NCBI GenBank assembly: GCA_947000775.1
Contig: CAMQGK010000144.1
Location: forward strand, 14,434,001-14,498,000
Reading direction: 5' to 3'
Length of the DNA: 64,000 nt
DNA from: Pterois miles
Taxonomy: Eukaryota; Chordata; Actinopteri; Perciformes; Scorpaenidae
Shown here piece after piece: positions 36,669-49,256 of this stretch. Numbering within the stretch: the stretch's first letter is position 1; every line of letters starts with the position of its first letter. The position numbers and the translations under genes are program-made. Under the pieces are notes generated by a model. It searched no databases. It saw only the letters and a list, made by a program, of their open reading frames with translations, and was not told the DNA's origin.

Positions 36669-38422
36669 AGTCAACGAGGCAAATATCGGCCGAAATTGGT
36701 GCATCCCTAATAGCACTGGATCAATGACCACATGTGCAGCACTTATAAGGTTTGATAATAATCTCAAGAAAAACTCACTGATTTACTGCCACATTTAAGA
36801 CTATTTGCATATTCAGTTCTAAGTAAAAAAGGAAGAAAAAGCTCATGTCTTTGACCGCCGTGCCCCTTCTCAAATGTTACAGCTATCTTATCTACTAACA
36901 GCCAGCATAATGTGGAGAGGCACAACATTCCCACCGTGACAGGTACGTTCTGTTTCCACGCTCGTTCAGTTATTGAGTCTAACGATGAACCTGCTGCTGG
37001 AGAGGAGGCCTGGCTCCAGGTTTAGTCATGTGCTGATGAATACTTCTTGTGCCAAGGGACACAGCCGGCTTCACACTATTTCAGGAGGGATGTTAGAAGC
37101 TGCACACATATAAACCCAGGCAGACAGGAGAACAGAATAATTACAGTTCAGCATTACATCTGGGAAGACCTCATTAAACCTGTCTGCCATTATCTCTCGG
37201 TTTCACTGTCACATGTTATCTCTATCTGCCTCCCTCTTCTGCTAAGTCCTCTTTCATCCCTTATTCCTGCACCCCCTCTCTCTCGCTCACACTGTATATT
37301 TCTTACCTAACATCATACTTGCTTCCTGTCGGTATCATGCGCTCACTGCCATTGTCTCTTTCTCCTCCTCTCACGCCTCATTCCAAAATGTGTCTTCATA
37401 TTTTTTTGGACTCCTCTCTCCTCCTGCTTCCTTTCATTTTTCATTTGCAATTAACTGTTAATTAAAAAAGACAGCGTTGCACCCTTCCTCGCTCCCCACT
37501 GACTGATTCCTACAGGGAAATGTAGGTGCACATGCACGCACCACCTGCACACAGGCGCTCACCTGGCCAAGCTCAGTGTGACAGTTGCAGAGTGCAGCGT
37601 TAGAAGCGTTGCTTAATTAACAGCTCGATAACAACAGCTGCGCAAAGAGTCACACCCAAAACCTCACACTGAACCCTTGTAAATTAATATTTGTGGGATT
37701 TTCAGTGAATATTTTTTATGCAGAATACGGTCAAAATCTTTTATATTGGCTGGAAAACCAGACAGTAGCATTAGTCTCTGCACTGTACTTCTGAAATCAA
37801 AGGGCTTAAGCTTGTTAAATCTTCCTCCCCTTTGCAGATACTCCTATTAAAAATCACTATTTGGGAATCATGAGTGTATTTTTGTTAGCTGGCCATGATG
37901 ATACAGCTGCTGACCATATGTGGTCAATTGTTTAGAACCATTGTGTAACTGTAATATTGGCTAACTGTCTCATCCCATCACACCACTATGCTTCAACATT
38001 TCAGGTTGGATCTCTGCATCTTTGATTGCTAATTTGGAGAAAGAATAATTCATTAATGACAATAAAATACTAGTCTCTTCTCAGATAAAGATAAGCCAAC
38101 TACAAGCACCAAATTTTTCCCCTACTTAGCTATGATGTGTTAAGGCTCTAGTCAGTAAAAATGAACACTGAGTGAATGTAAATTATAACATTGGCATGTT
38201 GTGTTCAAATGAAGGAGATGTTTTCATATGAAATAGATATCAAAGAGGGAATTACGACCTGTTTGACTTCCTTGCTAACAATAGCTCTACGTAGCTTATA
38301 ATACAGTAATTAAAATTACTGAGACCAAGACTTTTATCAATAAAAAAATAAATAAATAAATATTTCCTAAAAAACTGAATTGTGTGTTTTTATGCAATAA
38401 TCACTATAGATGACTTATATTT

Positions 38423-38486
38423 ATATATGTGTGTATACATCCTTTTACTTTGTTTTCAAAGTAAAAGGATATATACACACATATAT
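38423..38486. repeat. Near-perfect 30-bp hairpin
   Basis: The arms 38423-38452 and 38457-38486 are reverse complements with one mismatch, around a TTTT loop. The stem includes CATCCTTTTACTTTG. It could be a tiny MITE or a recent inverted duplication; no flanking target repeat is obvious. Confidence 0.85.
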
Positions 38487-38658
38487 AGATATATACTGTA
38501 CATATATATGTTGAATTTTTGGCAGTTTACACTAACTTTGGGGGGGCTGAAATGATTGTTCGGGACAGTGGTGAAACAAAAATTGTCTGAAGACTTGTAT
38601 ACCAGCTACTGAAACAAAACAAAACCAGTCTGGCTCATCGACAATCGGCATCAGCTGC

Positions 38659-38686
38659 AAAAAAAAAAAAAAAAAAAAAAAAAAAA
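38659..38686. repeat. A28 run
   Basis: Twenty-eight consecutive A, possibly a retroposon tail, though no element body is recognisable beside it. Confidence 0.9.
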
Positions 38687-39881
38687 CTGACGCGGCATCT
38701 CTAAAAGTTTAAGTTGTTCCCTGTTTTTATCTGTTGATCTGATCCGTGACTCAAACATGTGATACGATCCAAACCGTGAGTTTTGTGATAAGTTGTACCC
38801 CTAGTCATTTGTTGACCAAAGACCATGTAGTGCTTTATTGGCTGGTACTGACAGATCTTGGCTCCAAACACATTTTGTAGCCTCTTGCCAGTAGACGTCA
38901 GAAGGAAAAGAACACATACATATGTTTCTTGTGAAAGGTAGAAAAGCCAATAGCCATTAAACAGCAAGTACCAACAATCTATAGATTTGTTTTTAGCATT
39001 ACAGAAAAGTATGCACGCATAAAGTGATGTAAAAGAAATAATGACTGTTGTTCTGCATTTCCAATTGACAGCGCAATTATGGGAAGTGGTTGCTCCAGGA
39101 GCAGTTGATAACATCAATATTGTAGCCTGCTTGTAAAAGTCAACATGTGCTCTGTTACAGGCAATTTGAGTCGTTGGTAGATTGATGGATCCTCCAGACT
39201 GTTGGAAGGGAAAAAGAGAGACAGGGAGGGAGACAGAAGGGACCACAGGTTTAATCAGGTCGTCCCAGATACAAGGTCGAAATGTAATTATTCAGCTCTC
39301 CTGTCTTCCTCTGTGTCAATATTAATTACTTACTTTGAGGGATTCAAATCAAGGAAAGCCCAGTCATGAAGTGGAAACACACGAATGTAAGCTTCCTGAA
39401 CTCCAACAACCAGATACATGACTCTGGTCTGGCTACGGTGCAGCTAAGTACTCCTATTTGTCTTATTAGTGGACACTAAAGCTTTTCACTTAAAATGTAA
39501 ACTACCAACTTGGGGAAAAAGATAGAACAGTCAATCTGTAATCATCTTTTATTGGCCATGCCAGCAGTGTGGCTCTGGGGATGCCACTATTGGTCTGTCA
39601 GTCGGTCCACCACTTTGGCCAAGACTGAAAACTCACAACATCCTATTGTATGGATTGCCAATGACTGGGAATCCTCTGATACTTCCTTTAGTGCCAGAAA
39701 AAATATCTCAACATCTACTGGAAGGAGTAGCACAGCATTTGGTACAGACACCCAGGGTTCCTAGGCAGGCATTTCTACTGAATGATGACTGACTTTTCAT
39801 TTAGCGCAAGAATGAGCTTGATATTTGTGGTTTTGAGTGACATGTCTTGACAACTACTTCCAATAAATTTTGTACAAACAT

Positions 39882-39970
39882 CAGAATCAGAATCTATATT
39901 TATTGCCAGGTGTATCAGGTACACACCAGGAATTTGCTTTGGTTTGTTAGTGTCAATAATCAGTGACATT
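39882..39970. mobile_element. Retroposon tail inserted in the 39.6-kb repeat
   Basis: The motif AGAATCAGAATCTATATTTA followed by an ACACACCAGGAATTTGCTTT-like run is a common fish retroposon end. It splits an otherwise continuous older repeat, giving the relative age of the two. Confidence 0.45.
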
Positions 39971-40012
39971 CGTGAAAGGATGAACTGTAATAACGCTGGT
40001 GATCCTTTAACT

Positions 40013-40046
40013 TCATCTATCACCATCACTTGATGGTGATAGATGA
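40013..40046. repeat. Perfect 16-bp inverted repeat
   Basis: TCATCTATCACCATCA (40013-40028) and its exact complement (40031-40046) surround CT. It lies within the 39.6-kb repeat, whose other copies do not seem to have it, so it is probably a local inverted duplication. Confidence 0.85.
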
Positions 40047-41146
40047 TCAAAACCACAATATGCCCAATATTTAGATTTATGACCAAATATCTGCAAAACT
40101 AATAACATTCCTATCATCCTCAGCAGCACTTTGTGTTTAGTGCTAATTCGCTAATGTTAGCATGTTAACATGCTAAACAGTGATGATGGTGAACATGGTA
40201 AACATTTCACCTGCTTAACACCAACATGTTAGCATTCCTGCTATGAGCATGTTGCCATTCTAGCATTATTATTTAGCTAAATGCAAAAGAACAGCATCAT
40301 AGAGCCGCTAGCATGTAACCTGTAGACTCTCAGCCTGGTTTGAAAGCGCTAAACCTGACAGCACTGTAGAGACATTCAAGTGGGCTTTCTACTCTGTTTT
40401 GTCGGTGATGCAAAAAACAGATACACATCAAGCTAACACCCTACTTCCTTTATACATAAAACACCAAAATGGAATCTAAGAATTATATCAATGCTAAAAA
40501 GATGGTTTTCTTGATTTACACAGTGACTAGAAAAACACAAACCCCTGTATGATGTAATACAAAGCAAACAATGTAAAACCTGCTTAAATTGTTCTGTTTC
40601 AGTTCCACTATAACTTCAGCTGTGCAAACCCAGTCCTGAGGATGTAGTTTGTGGTGGTGTCAGACAGCATTATGCTAAAAAATGTTTATTTCTAATACTC
40701 TGACCATATGAATATGGTCAAAGTATACACTATATAAAAAGAGGGAAAAACAGCCGCAAAATCTTAACAATATAATGCAATCCAATATAACATTACCAAC
40801 AAAGTTAGAACAATTATTATCATAACATGAAATCAACACCTGACCAGCCAACACAAAAAGCACAAAAGTAGCAGGCCTATTTATTCCTGCACATTTCTGC
40901 CCTCACTTTGGTGTGATACAAACATGCATTACACTCCAGCTCCAAACCCAGCCACAGTCACCATCAGCTGACTTTATATCAGCTGAATGCGGTCACTGTA
41001 ACAAGACTTCTTTGTCTCGCAGCGCACTGAATTGACATGAAATCTGCCAAATGGGTCTAACACACTCACACAACCACATGAGCATATGCACACAAACAAC
41101 AGCAAATATACACTCAATTTTGTATACGTGAACAAGCACGCACGCG

Positions 41147-41148
<2 letters not shown>

Positions 41149-41185
<37 letters not shown>
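41149..41185. repeat. (CA)n microsatellite
   Basis: About 18 CA units. Confidence 0.9.
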
Positions 41186-41188
<3 letters not shown>

Positions 41189-41335
41189 CTTCCTCCCACA
41201 AAAGACCTTTGTTTTTTTTTGTTTTGTTTTTTTATGAGAAGTCCTTATTAGCACGCAGACCACACACAGTCACACTGACCTGGTCTGATACTGAACTGTG
41301 CACACCAAGAACGACAGCTGACATGGCCTAGAGTG

Positions 41336-41400
41336 GCGGTTCCCAAACTTTGGACTTGATGGACCCCTAATCCCCCACACCTTCAAAAAATAACACATAA
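41336..41400. mobile_element. hAT-type terminal remnant
   Basis: GAGTGGCGGTTCCCAAACTT followed by GGACCCCT resembles a Charlie-type end (CAGTGGTTCCCAAACTTT...GGACCCC). The opposite end was not found. Confidence 0.35.
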
Positions 41401-42667
41401 AAGCAAAATAGCCTATTTATAGCCGCATTATTAAAAGCATTGTGTTTAATCATAATTAAATAATATGCAAATAATGCGACGAACACACAGATGTAACATT
41501 CCTGCTTCACCTTTCGGACCAAGTTGATGCTCACTTCGGGGCTAACATCCTTCACTTCACCAGCAGCCGAGAAGCAAAAAATGTCAACTTTATTTTGGTC
41601 TTCACAGTAACAGTGTTTATCGCTAGACAAACCGAAACCTACTCTGATCTGATATCAATCACCACGTGGTTCCTGTTCTCCTGACACCTCATAAAAGCAA
41701 CAATTTCTGCCTGAGTGTAATGCGTACGGCTGACAGATGAAGTTAATTCATTTAATTAGTTAAAATTGTTCACTGTGCCCTGTCGACAAAGTGGTGCACT
41801 CAGGTTGCTATAACATGCACAAAGAAGCAGGTTATAGCTGACTACATTAGCTTTTCCATCAAATTAATAGTTAATTTCTAAACATTTTCTTAAACAATAG
41901 CCAACCCTTATTATTATTAATCGACAAGATTTGTGCCTCATGTGCAGCCGCAGTTTATGAACACGACAGAACTGAGTCAACAATTCACCGTCAGGAGAGC
42001 TACTGTAGGAGCCACGGTGATGCATTCAGCATGCAGTTGACAAACAAGACGATGGCGGAAGCTTTGGTGTCAAAGCGAAAAGCCAAAGCACCTATTTGGC
42101 CTTGCATCGAAAACTCCATCAGAGAGGCCTGACACACAGACATCGAACATTAAAGATCAAAATAAGCGGTTTGCATATATTGAGTATCATATTTTCTTGT
42201 AAAATGTCCGGTGTAATCGCTACCACTGAAAATTTCCTCTCCGTAGCATCCCTAGTGTAAGACCAAAACAGAATAAGGTAAACTGACAAAATGAGATGCA
42301 AAAACAGAAAAGTGGAAGTTTCTTCATTTGGGATAGTGTGTATATGTGTCCAAGTGTATATATGATTTGATTAAGTTTGTATGTCGCCCGGTTGCCTATT
42401 TACAAAATGCAAATAGGATGCAAACGCTAAATACACACACTGTTATCACAGACTGCTAGGTCGTGCCAACAAGCACACACACAAAGCACTATCATGAGAT
42501 GTTGCTTCTCTGTTATTTCACAACTCACTGAGGCAGCCAATCAAATCATTCCACTGAGGAGCACGCCCAGGGCTATATTTAACCAATGAAGGATGACTAT
42601 CTGGCTGACAGACTGTTGGAGATGACCAGTTACAGACGGTCTCTTCATGCAACACTTGAGTTGGTGT

Positions 42668-42688
42668 CCCCCCCCCCCCCCCCCCCCG
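42668..42688. repeat. C21 run
   Basis: Twenty-one consecutive C followed by GGGG. On the transcript strand it is a G run. Confidence 0.9.
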
Positions 42689-42839
42689 GGGCCAACCATC
42701 CCAGGAAAAGGAGGCTAATAATTATCGAGGAGAACAGAGTTCAGAAGAAGTACCCTTTGCACCTTGACAACCCTGTCCTCGCCTCACTTTTTCACTTCCT
42801 CTAGCTTGCCTAATAAGTGAGAATATGTTCTTTCACTTG

Positions 42840-43120
42840 CCAATCTCTCTCCTCTAGCTCAAAATGGCTTTGCCTCCCTCCTCTTACCTCCCCAACCTCA
42901 TTCACACTCATCCTCCCTTCACCCTTTTCTCTCGTTTTCCTCTATTCCTTTTCACACTCGCACATCACTTCACCCTTTGAAGAAAGAAAAGAATTTTCCT
43001 CCCTGGTTGCTGCTGGGTGTCCCTGTAATCCTCCTTTCCTCCTTTCTCCCGTTATCCACATTATCAAACTTCCTATTTCCTCCAGTTCACCCCTCACTAT
43101 GCCCATTTACAGACTGTTCC

Positions 43121-43155
<35 letters not shown>

Positions 43156-43255
43156 GGGCATTTATTTCCCTTCATTTCAGCACCCATTCTGTGTTCCTCC
43201 ATCTATAACACCCCCTTCTTCCCCTTGCCCCCTTTATTCTCCTCATTTGAGGCTT
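42840..43255. repeat. Polypyrimidine tract of about 400 bp with (TTTC)n
   Basis: The plus strand is strongly C/T-rich across about 400 bp, including a TTTC microsatellite near 43121-43155. The gnao1 transcript would be purine-rich here. The long Leu/Ser/Pro-rich frames are artefacts of composition. Confidence 0.8.
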
Positions 43256-43559
43256 AAACCTAATTATCTCCTGTTCTGGAGAAACCACACACAAACTCGC
43301 GCACACACACATGGTGGGAACAGCTTGTGGGAAGCAGTGCAGCCGTGAGGGACGGACAGCGTTTGTTCTCCCTTCGGCCGGTCGCCTCCGATCATGTCAC
43401 CATGGCACAAACACACACATACATTGTAAGAGCAAGCCAGAGATGAAGAAAAGGAGAAAGACAGAGGGTGTGATGTGTGTATATTATACACACCGTGACT
43501 GACTGCCTGAATGGGTTGATGGTCAGATCCTAATGGCAGAGGATCGGACAAATGTTTTC

Positions 43560-44160
43560 ATTTATTCTAAATAATACTGAACGCAGCTACTTTTGGCAAA
43601 GTATTTTAGCCTTGTTATAGAGGCTACAATGAACAATGACGAGCAGATGTGTCTTGAGTCCCGATTTCAGCATCTATTAACAAGGAAGATTAAATCAAAT
43701 GACAGAGCACTGGCCCTCCCATGTTCGGGTATAAATTATTCAGTGTTTTATTGAACAACAACTCAACATTGCCGTGCGGACAACAGAGGCCATGTCTATT
43801 ACTGCTGTTCAGAACATAAGACATGACAGGATAAATGCACTTTACAGTTATAGGTTTATATGGGTTGTAAACTGTTAATGATTGAAACAGAAATTACCTA
43901 GAGGTTTAATCAGGTATGAAAAGATGCCATGGTGTGACTCCTCTGGCTATCAGGTGGCCTTGAGAAGTCAGGAAGACTCACTGTGCTCACTTTCTCAAAG
44001 TACGTCTGCAGCCAGATTGTTCAAAATGTAGTGTTGGAACATAGTCAGAGCAAACAAGACCGATTAGGACCATCATTAGATTTCATTTTAAGGGGCACGC
44101 CAGCAAAATTAAAAGCATAATTAAAGCAGAGGCCGACATATCCTAATTTGTAATTTGTAA
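43560..44160. other. Candidate conserved noncoding block
   Basis: A complex, non-repetitive 600-bp stretch of intron 2 with SOX-like ACAATG and AATTA-type motifs, bracketed by simple sequence. I recognise no coding exon or transposon in it. Conservation has not been tested. Confidence 0.22.
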
Positions 44161-45186
44161 TTTTGTATCCCAAAATGATATAGCTAAAAAAAACACATTT
44201 AATTTCCCATAAAGCAACTTGATAATATCTTTCATCAGACTTCCCCTGCCCTTGTCTTTCACACGCAATGCCCCAGTTTGTAACACACGCTTCCTATTAT
44301 GAATTTGGTTTCTCCAAGCCCAAGTCCAGATAACATCATTAGGTTTTTTTTTGTTTTGTTTTTTTTAAACTTTGGAGCTCTTCTTCCAGTGATCATCCAC
44401 TCCTTTTAATTCATACTTCTGAAATATAATAATCCCCTTTGTTATTTTACTTCTACCACAGAGTTTTTAGTTATGCCACATACAGTAATAACATATTGTT
44501 TGAAAGCTTATGTTCTGACATCAGTTGATGCTAGTGTTTAAGTCCAAAGTGTGTCTGCTGTCCTTGGGACAGTCCAGACAATTAGGGGCCACTAGGACAG
44601 CACTGTTTATAGTTCCTGCCTTGTTACAATTCAACAAAAAGCAGACAAAAACAAGGCAAAGGCTTTTCTTAACTGAATAAGACCCACTGTGAAGTCACTG
44701 AGTGAGTGTTTATTCAAGTGGTCAGACCAGATCAGAAACCGTTTTTCACCAAAGTCCATATCTCAGTAATTTATGGAAGTATAATAATTTATAAAATGTT
44801 TTCCTTTTCTCAAAGAAATCTGTGAACAGGTGACATTGTAAATATACGATGTTCAAATTTAGTCTGAATTTTTTTAAATATAAATGACGTTTAAATGTGT
44901 CCCAACCAACCCTACCCACTGTACCAATCGTCTAGGTAGGACGCATTTTGGGAAAATGCATTTTTAACAAATTGTTGCCTTTCTCGTTTGGGTATCTGTT
45001 CTAATCAAATTATTGTCATTACTGTTCAAGTAGTCTGTGAGCATTGGAAGGTTATTTTGCCCAACTAAACCCACTCTCCTCTACTAACCATGACAAATAA
45101 GGTGAACTTGATGTATAAGATCAACTTTCCTTTTAAAAAATAACCCATTAATCATATGTTTTTCGTAAGGACAACAGTCCCTAAAC

Positions 45187-46194
45187 TAGGCTTGGGTGAT
45201 ATAACGAGATTACCTTTAAACACAACATTACACAATAGACGATAATGGTCCTCACATGTCTATGATAACAGAACGATATTGAATTATGCTGAACACAGGG
45301 CCTTTATATTGCAAGCCCAACGGGCCTGAGATGACTCCCCACTGGAGCAAAACATCTGGGAATTATCTATTTTTAATTTTTTTTGTTTTGTTTTTTTAAC
45401 TAAAATGTCCTTGAATTTACATCTCCATTACAACAGTTACCCGCTACTCAAAAATGTTCTTCACAATAAAAGTCCCCCGTTATTTTGAAAAGTTTTTACT
45501 ATGAAGAAGCAAAATCAGGAAATGGGTTTTCATCAGCAGCAAATTAACGCGACTCCTACACAGCTGAAAAGGGAAATGGTTAAATAAAGCGGATATCTGA
45601 AAGTACAAACAGTGAAGATGGAGCACTGAGACCTGAACACACAACGTCTTGGTCTCCTGCACAGTTGTGTAAGAGGGTGGAGGGGGGTTGCTGGTGATTC
45701 TTTTTTATTTATACCAAACGAAAAAGGAGAGCCAGAGAACGGGAACAAAGTCGTTTGTACACTGTGCGATAAACAAGCCAGGACTAAAGATGGAAACGCC
45801 ACAAATCTCTGCTCTCATCTTAAAAAATTCACGATCCAGAACATGCATGTCTCCCACCGACTCCCTCCACAAAGAGCAGCCAGACCAAAACTCCTCCCAC
45901 GGTGAGCAATCAGCCTTCAACAAAAGATAACAACATATAAATGGTGGCGAGACTGTAGGAGGACAGTTACTAGTCACCAGCTGATTGATCTAATTTATTG
46001 ATCTCAGCATGTCCTTGTGTAAAATAGCACTAACTGGCTATACACTGTGGCCACTTATGTATTGCAGTGTGTCCAGTCCATAGGTATTTATATACGCATC
46101 TCTCTTCAGCTTTTATTGGATGATAATATTGTATATGGTCTTTTTTCTTAAAGTAATATCATCAGTAGGGAAATTCTGATATCGCCAAACCCTA
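45187..46194 (+). mobile_element. hAT transposon relic with perfect 8-bp target duplication
   Basis: 1008-bp element with ends TAGGCTTGGGTGATAT and, inverted from the right, TAGGGTTTGGCGATAT. It is flanked by perfect CCCTAAAC repeats (45179-45186 and 46195-46202). A BED-type zinc finger remnant lies inside on the plus strand. This is the best-defined DNA transposon in the window. Confidence 0.8.
45705..45935 (+). pseudogene. BED zinc-finger remnant of a hAT transposase
   Basis: One plus-strand frame reads NEKGEPENGNKVVCTLCDKQ, then ARTKDGNATNLCSHLKKFT and later QNMH. This fits the BED finger of ZBED-type hAT transposases (CxxC, then an N-x-S/C-x-H-L block and a terminal His). Only this N-terminal part remains. 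Confidence 0.6.
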
Positions 46195-47172
46195 CCCTAA
46201 ACTAATATCCATCTCTGGAGTTGGCCCTTACAGAACCAGCCACTGAAACAGAGCTCAAACGGTTCACACAGAATTTGAAAAGAACAAAAGGGAGGGGGGC
46301 CTCTAATCTTTTCTCCCACTTTTTTTAGTGGCTGTGCCAAGCAGTGGCTTCCTTGGTTCTGCTCTATTACAAAGTATTAGTTCATTAAATTATTTTTCCT
46401 CACACACTCACGCACACAGTGAGCACTGCAGGAGAGGTCAGTTAGCCAGCTGGGCGGCGACAGAACCTTTGCACACGTTTAAGCACACACAGGCACCATA
46501 AACAGATGGTGTCACACACAGACAAACACACACCCCTCTATGTACAAGATAGAGATATGTTGTTCACACATGGCCAAGTCCCTTGGGTTGCCGGCCCAAA
46601 TGTTACACTCACTGACAGGCGATTGTGTATCTATGGATACGCAAACATATGCAATCCAGTCATTCACACGTCTCTCTGGGAAGACGTGTTTTTCTGCACA
46701 TTGCCGTCTTCGCCTCATCATCCCTCTCCCTTCCTTGTCTTACAAACCTAGTTCTGCATTAGCCTTTGCTGTAGCTTCACACCTTGATAACTCACTCATC
46801 CATACACAACTGCAGTCCACTCTCTCCTGGATCTCCCGCTCTCTCACACAAACACACCAAAATGCACCTGTGCTCCCCTCAGAGATCTTATCAGCGCTCT
46901 GTCAAGAGTTATTGTCACTCAGTGATTGCATCATCTGAGAGAGCAATAATCTGTGTTTCAACGGAGAGTTCTGGAAGACAGATGTGCTGCTGCTTGGTGA
47001 ATGATTTTAGCCAAAGCACATTTCAAAAGTAACTCCTATAAAACAACTTAATATAGAATAGACTCTAAAACTAGCAGGCTTAGCAGGTGGGTGCAGTTGC
47101 AGTATTTTTCCACTGTATTGTACAGAGCGGTAATGGATTTACTTCTGCTGGCTGAAATCACATGCACAGCTG

Positions 47173-47203
<31 letters not shown>

Positions 47204-47870
47204 GCTCAGTATACACACCATAAAATCTAAACCTAATCCACTCATCTCTGTCGCCCTCTCTGAAGAAAACACACTCCCACACACAATTGGTCACTTGAAC
47301 ACGCCCCAGATGTTCAAAGCACTGTGAAAGAAAATGCAGTAGGGCTTTCCACTCCTCTGATGCGGCTCCGGAAATAGCAGAGCGTCTCTGAACAGAAACG
47401 TAAAGGCTTCCCTCACAGGGCGCTGTCCACTACTTTAAAAGCAGCTTCAGATTCCCTTTGTATAGGAGTACAAACACTAGAACGTATTGTGAAAAATACG
47501 CATTTTGGTTTCAAATTGTGCCCCTCGAGCAGTTATTCCAGTTTGAAAGAAATTTGGAAGACAGACAGGTGGCCCTACTGCATTTACCGTAGTCTGAAAT
47601 GTGTGCCTTAATCAATAGACAATGTTGTCTGTCAGATGCAGTTTCGTCAGCTCATGCATGAGCAAAAATAGCTTGTAGGCTGTAATCAGTCAACAGAAAC
47701 ACAGAGGTGGCATGGCTGGAATGATAGAAAGAGAGCCAGTGTCCTTTCAGCTGGTTCACACCACGCTTACTCCTTTAAAATCCATTTAATAGTTATCTTA
47801 AACACCCACACTGTGTGTCTTTGGTATGCAACAATAAGCAGCAATAACCTCACGGTTCACTTTTGTAGCC

Positions 47871-47939
47871 TTTATTTAACCAGGTTTGTCCCATTGAGAT
47901 GAGAGATCTCTTTTACAAGGGAGACCTGGTCAAGAATAG
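47871..47939. mobile_element. Retroposon 3'-end fragment
   Basis: TTTATTTAACCAGGTTTGTC followed by CCCATTGAGATGAGAGATCT and AGGGAGACCTGG is a familiar fish retroposon end, here only about 70 bp long. Confidence 0.45.
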
Positions 47940-48991
47940 CATCCCATAATATCTGTAGTATTAGCATTGGAGGCTCTAGCCTACATGGACTAACACCGCC
48001 ACCTGCTAATATTAATTTGCATCACCCCACGTCACAGAGATGTTTGATTTCCCACAGTCAAATGGAACCAATGAGTTGCTCCTAAGGCACTGGCCTACTA
48101 TACATTGTACTGTATATTCAATGAACCCACTGGGAGCATTGGTCAGTCACTGTACAGAATGTGCTGCGCTGCTAGAATGACCATTAACAGCTGAGAAACA
48201 GGCTCATCTGGATCCACTGAATCACGTCGTCATGTGATATGTCACTATATACGACCACAACCAAAGCCTATTATCAGCTAAAACACACTTGGCTGTCTGT
48301 AAAATGACACAGCAGAGGAGATTGAAGAGAAACCGTATGTCACGTCTGGATTACTGATAAAATGACAGGGTGGGGGACTACAGTAAATCCTGTAGATATA
48401 TAGCATTATAGGATTATTGCAATGATACAGTAAATACAGAAATACTATTAAAGTGTGATAAGGTTGCAAGAAATTCTGCATTAAGCACCACAGATAAGTC
48501 CCTATAGGAGTACAGTATTAAAAGGGCATTATAATGATACCATAGGAAAAAAAAAAAAAAAGACAGCTTTAATTAAGCCACTAAACTTGCTGCTAAGTAC
48601 CACAGGTACACATTAAGTCCCTACAGGGGTAAAACTAGTGGTGGTATTTTATCAGAGCTCTATGAGACTGACCTTGGGTTAGTAAGTAGGCCTTAATAGA
48701 TGCTTGCCATGACAAAAAGCAGTTCTTTTATATTTTGGGTTAGAAAATATAAAAGATATATATTAGAGCTGCAAATAGTATTTTTTTTTTTCCAGTATCG
48801 TTTACTCAAATCATCAATTTCTCAATTTAAGGTCTATAAAATATTAGAAAAATGGCATTTATAATTTCCTAAAGCCCTGGCTGACATATTGAAATTTCTT
48901 GATGTGTCCCCAAAGGTAGTCACTTGGAAATTATATTAAACAGAGAAACAGAAAGTCCTCACATTTTGGCATTTTTGCTAAAGAAAATTAC

Positions 48992-49256
48992 TTAAATGAC
49001 CAGTGTGTAGGATTTAGTGGGATCTAGCAATGAGGTTGCAGACATCTTCTCACCCCTCCCTTTCTAAGTATGTCTGAGAACCTATGGTGGCCTTCAGGTA
49101 ATGTTAAAAAAGTGAATGGCCTCATTGTAAGATAAGGAAAACACAACAATTCTTAGTTTCTGGTGATTAAACACTAATGAACACGTAGTTATGAATATTA
49201 TATTCCATTTCTGCCAATAAATCCCCTAAATCTTACAAACTGGACCTTTAGACAAT
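48992..49256 (+). repeat. Interspersed repeat, GTGTGTAGGATTTAG family
   Basis: Runs from CCAGTGTGTAGGATTTAGTG to AATCTTACAAACTGGACCTT with the internal block ATTCCATTTCTGCCAATAAA. It is the same family as the repeat broken by the hAT insertion at 23.4 kb. Confidence 0.6.

Larger units (their letters stand above)
39570..40345 (+). repeat. Interspersed repeat, GCTAACATGCTAAC family (longest copy)
   Basis: The fullest copy in the window. It runs from CGGTCCACCACTTTGGCCAA (39604) through ATATCTCAACATCTACTGG-type blocks and TTATGACCAAATA to the TTAGCATG tail and CTGTAGACTCT. A LINE/SINE 3'-tail insertion interrupts it at 39882-39970, and a perfect inverted repeat lies at 40013-40046. Confidence 0.55.

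Noticed and set aside
38701..39246. 181-codon minus-strand frame as a possible gene
   Set aside because: No recognisable domain, no repeat of known protein texture, and its 3' part overlaps sequence resembling a hAT-type end (GGTACAACTTATCACAAAAC on the minus strand). Chance frame is likelier.
42817..43348. Overlapping Ser/Phe/Pro-rich frames
   Set aside because: Explained by the polypyrimidine tract and TTTC repeat; both frames are open and neither has a plausible protein.
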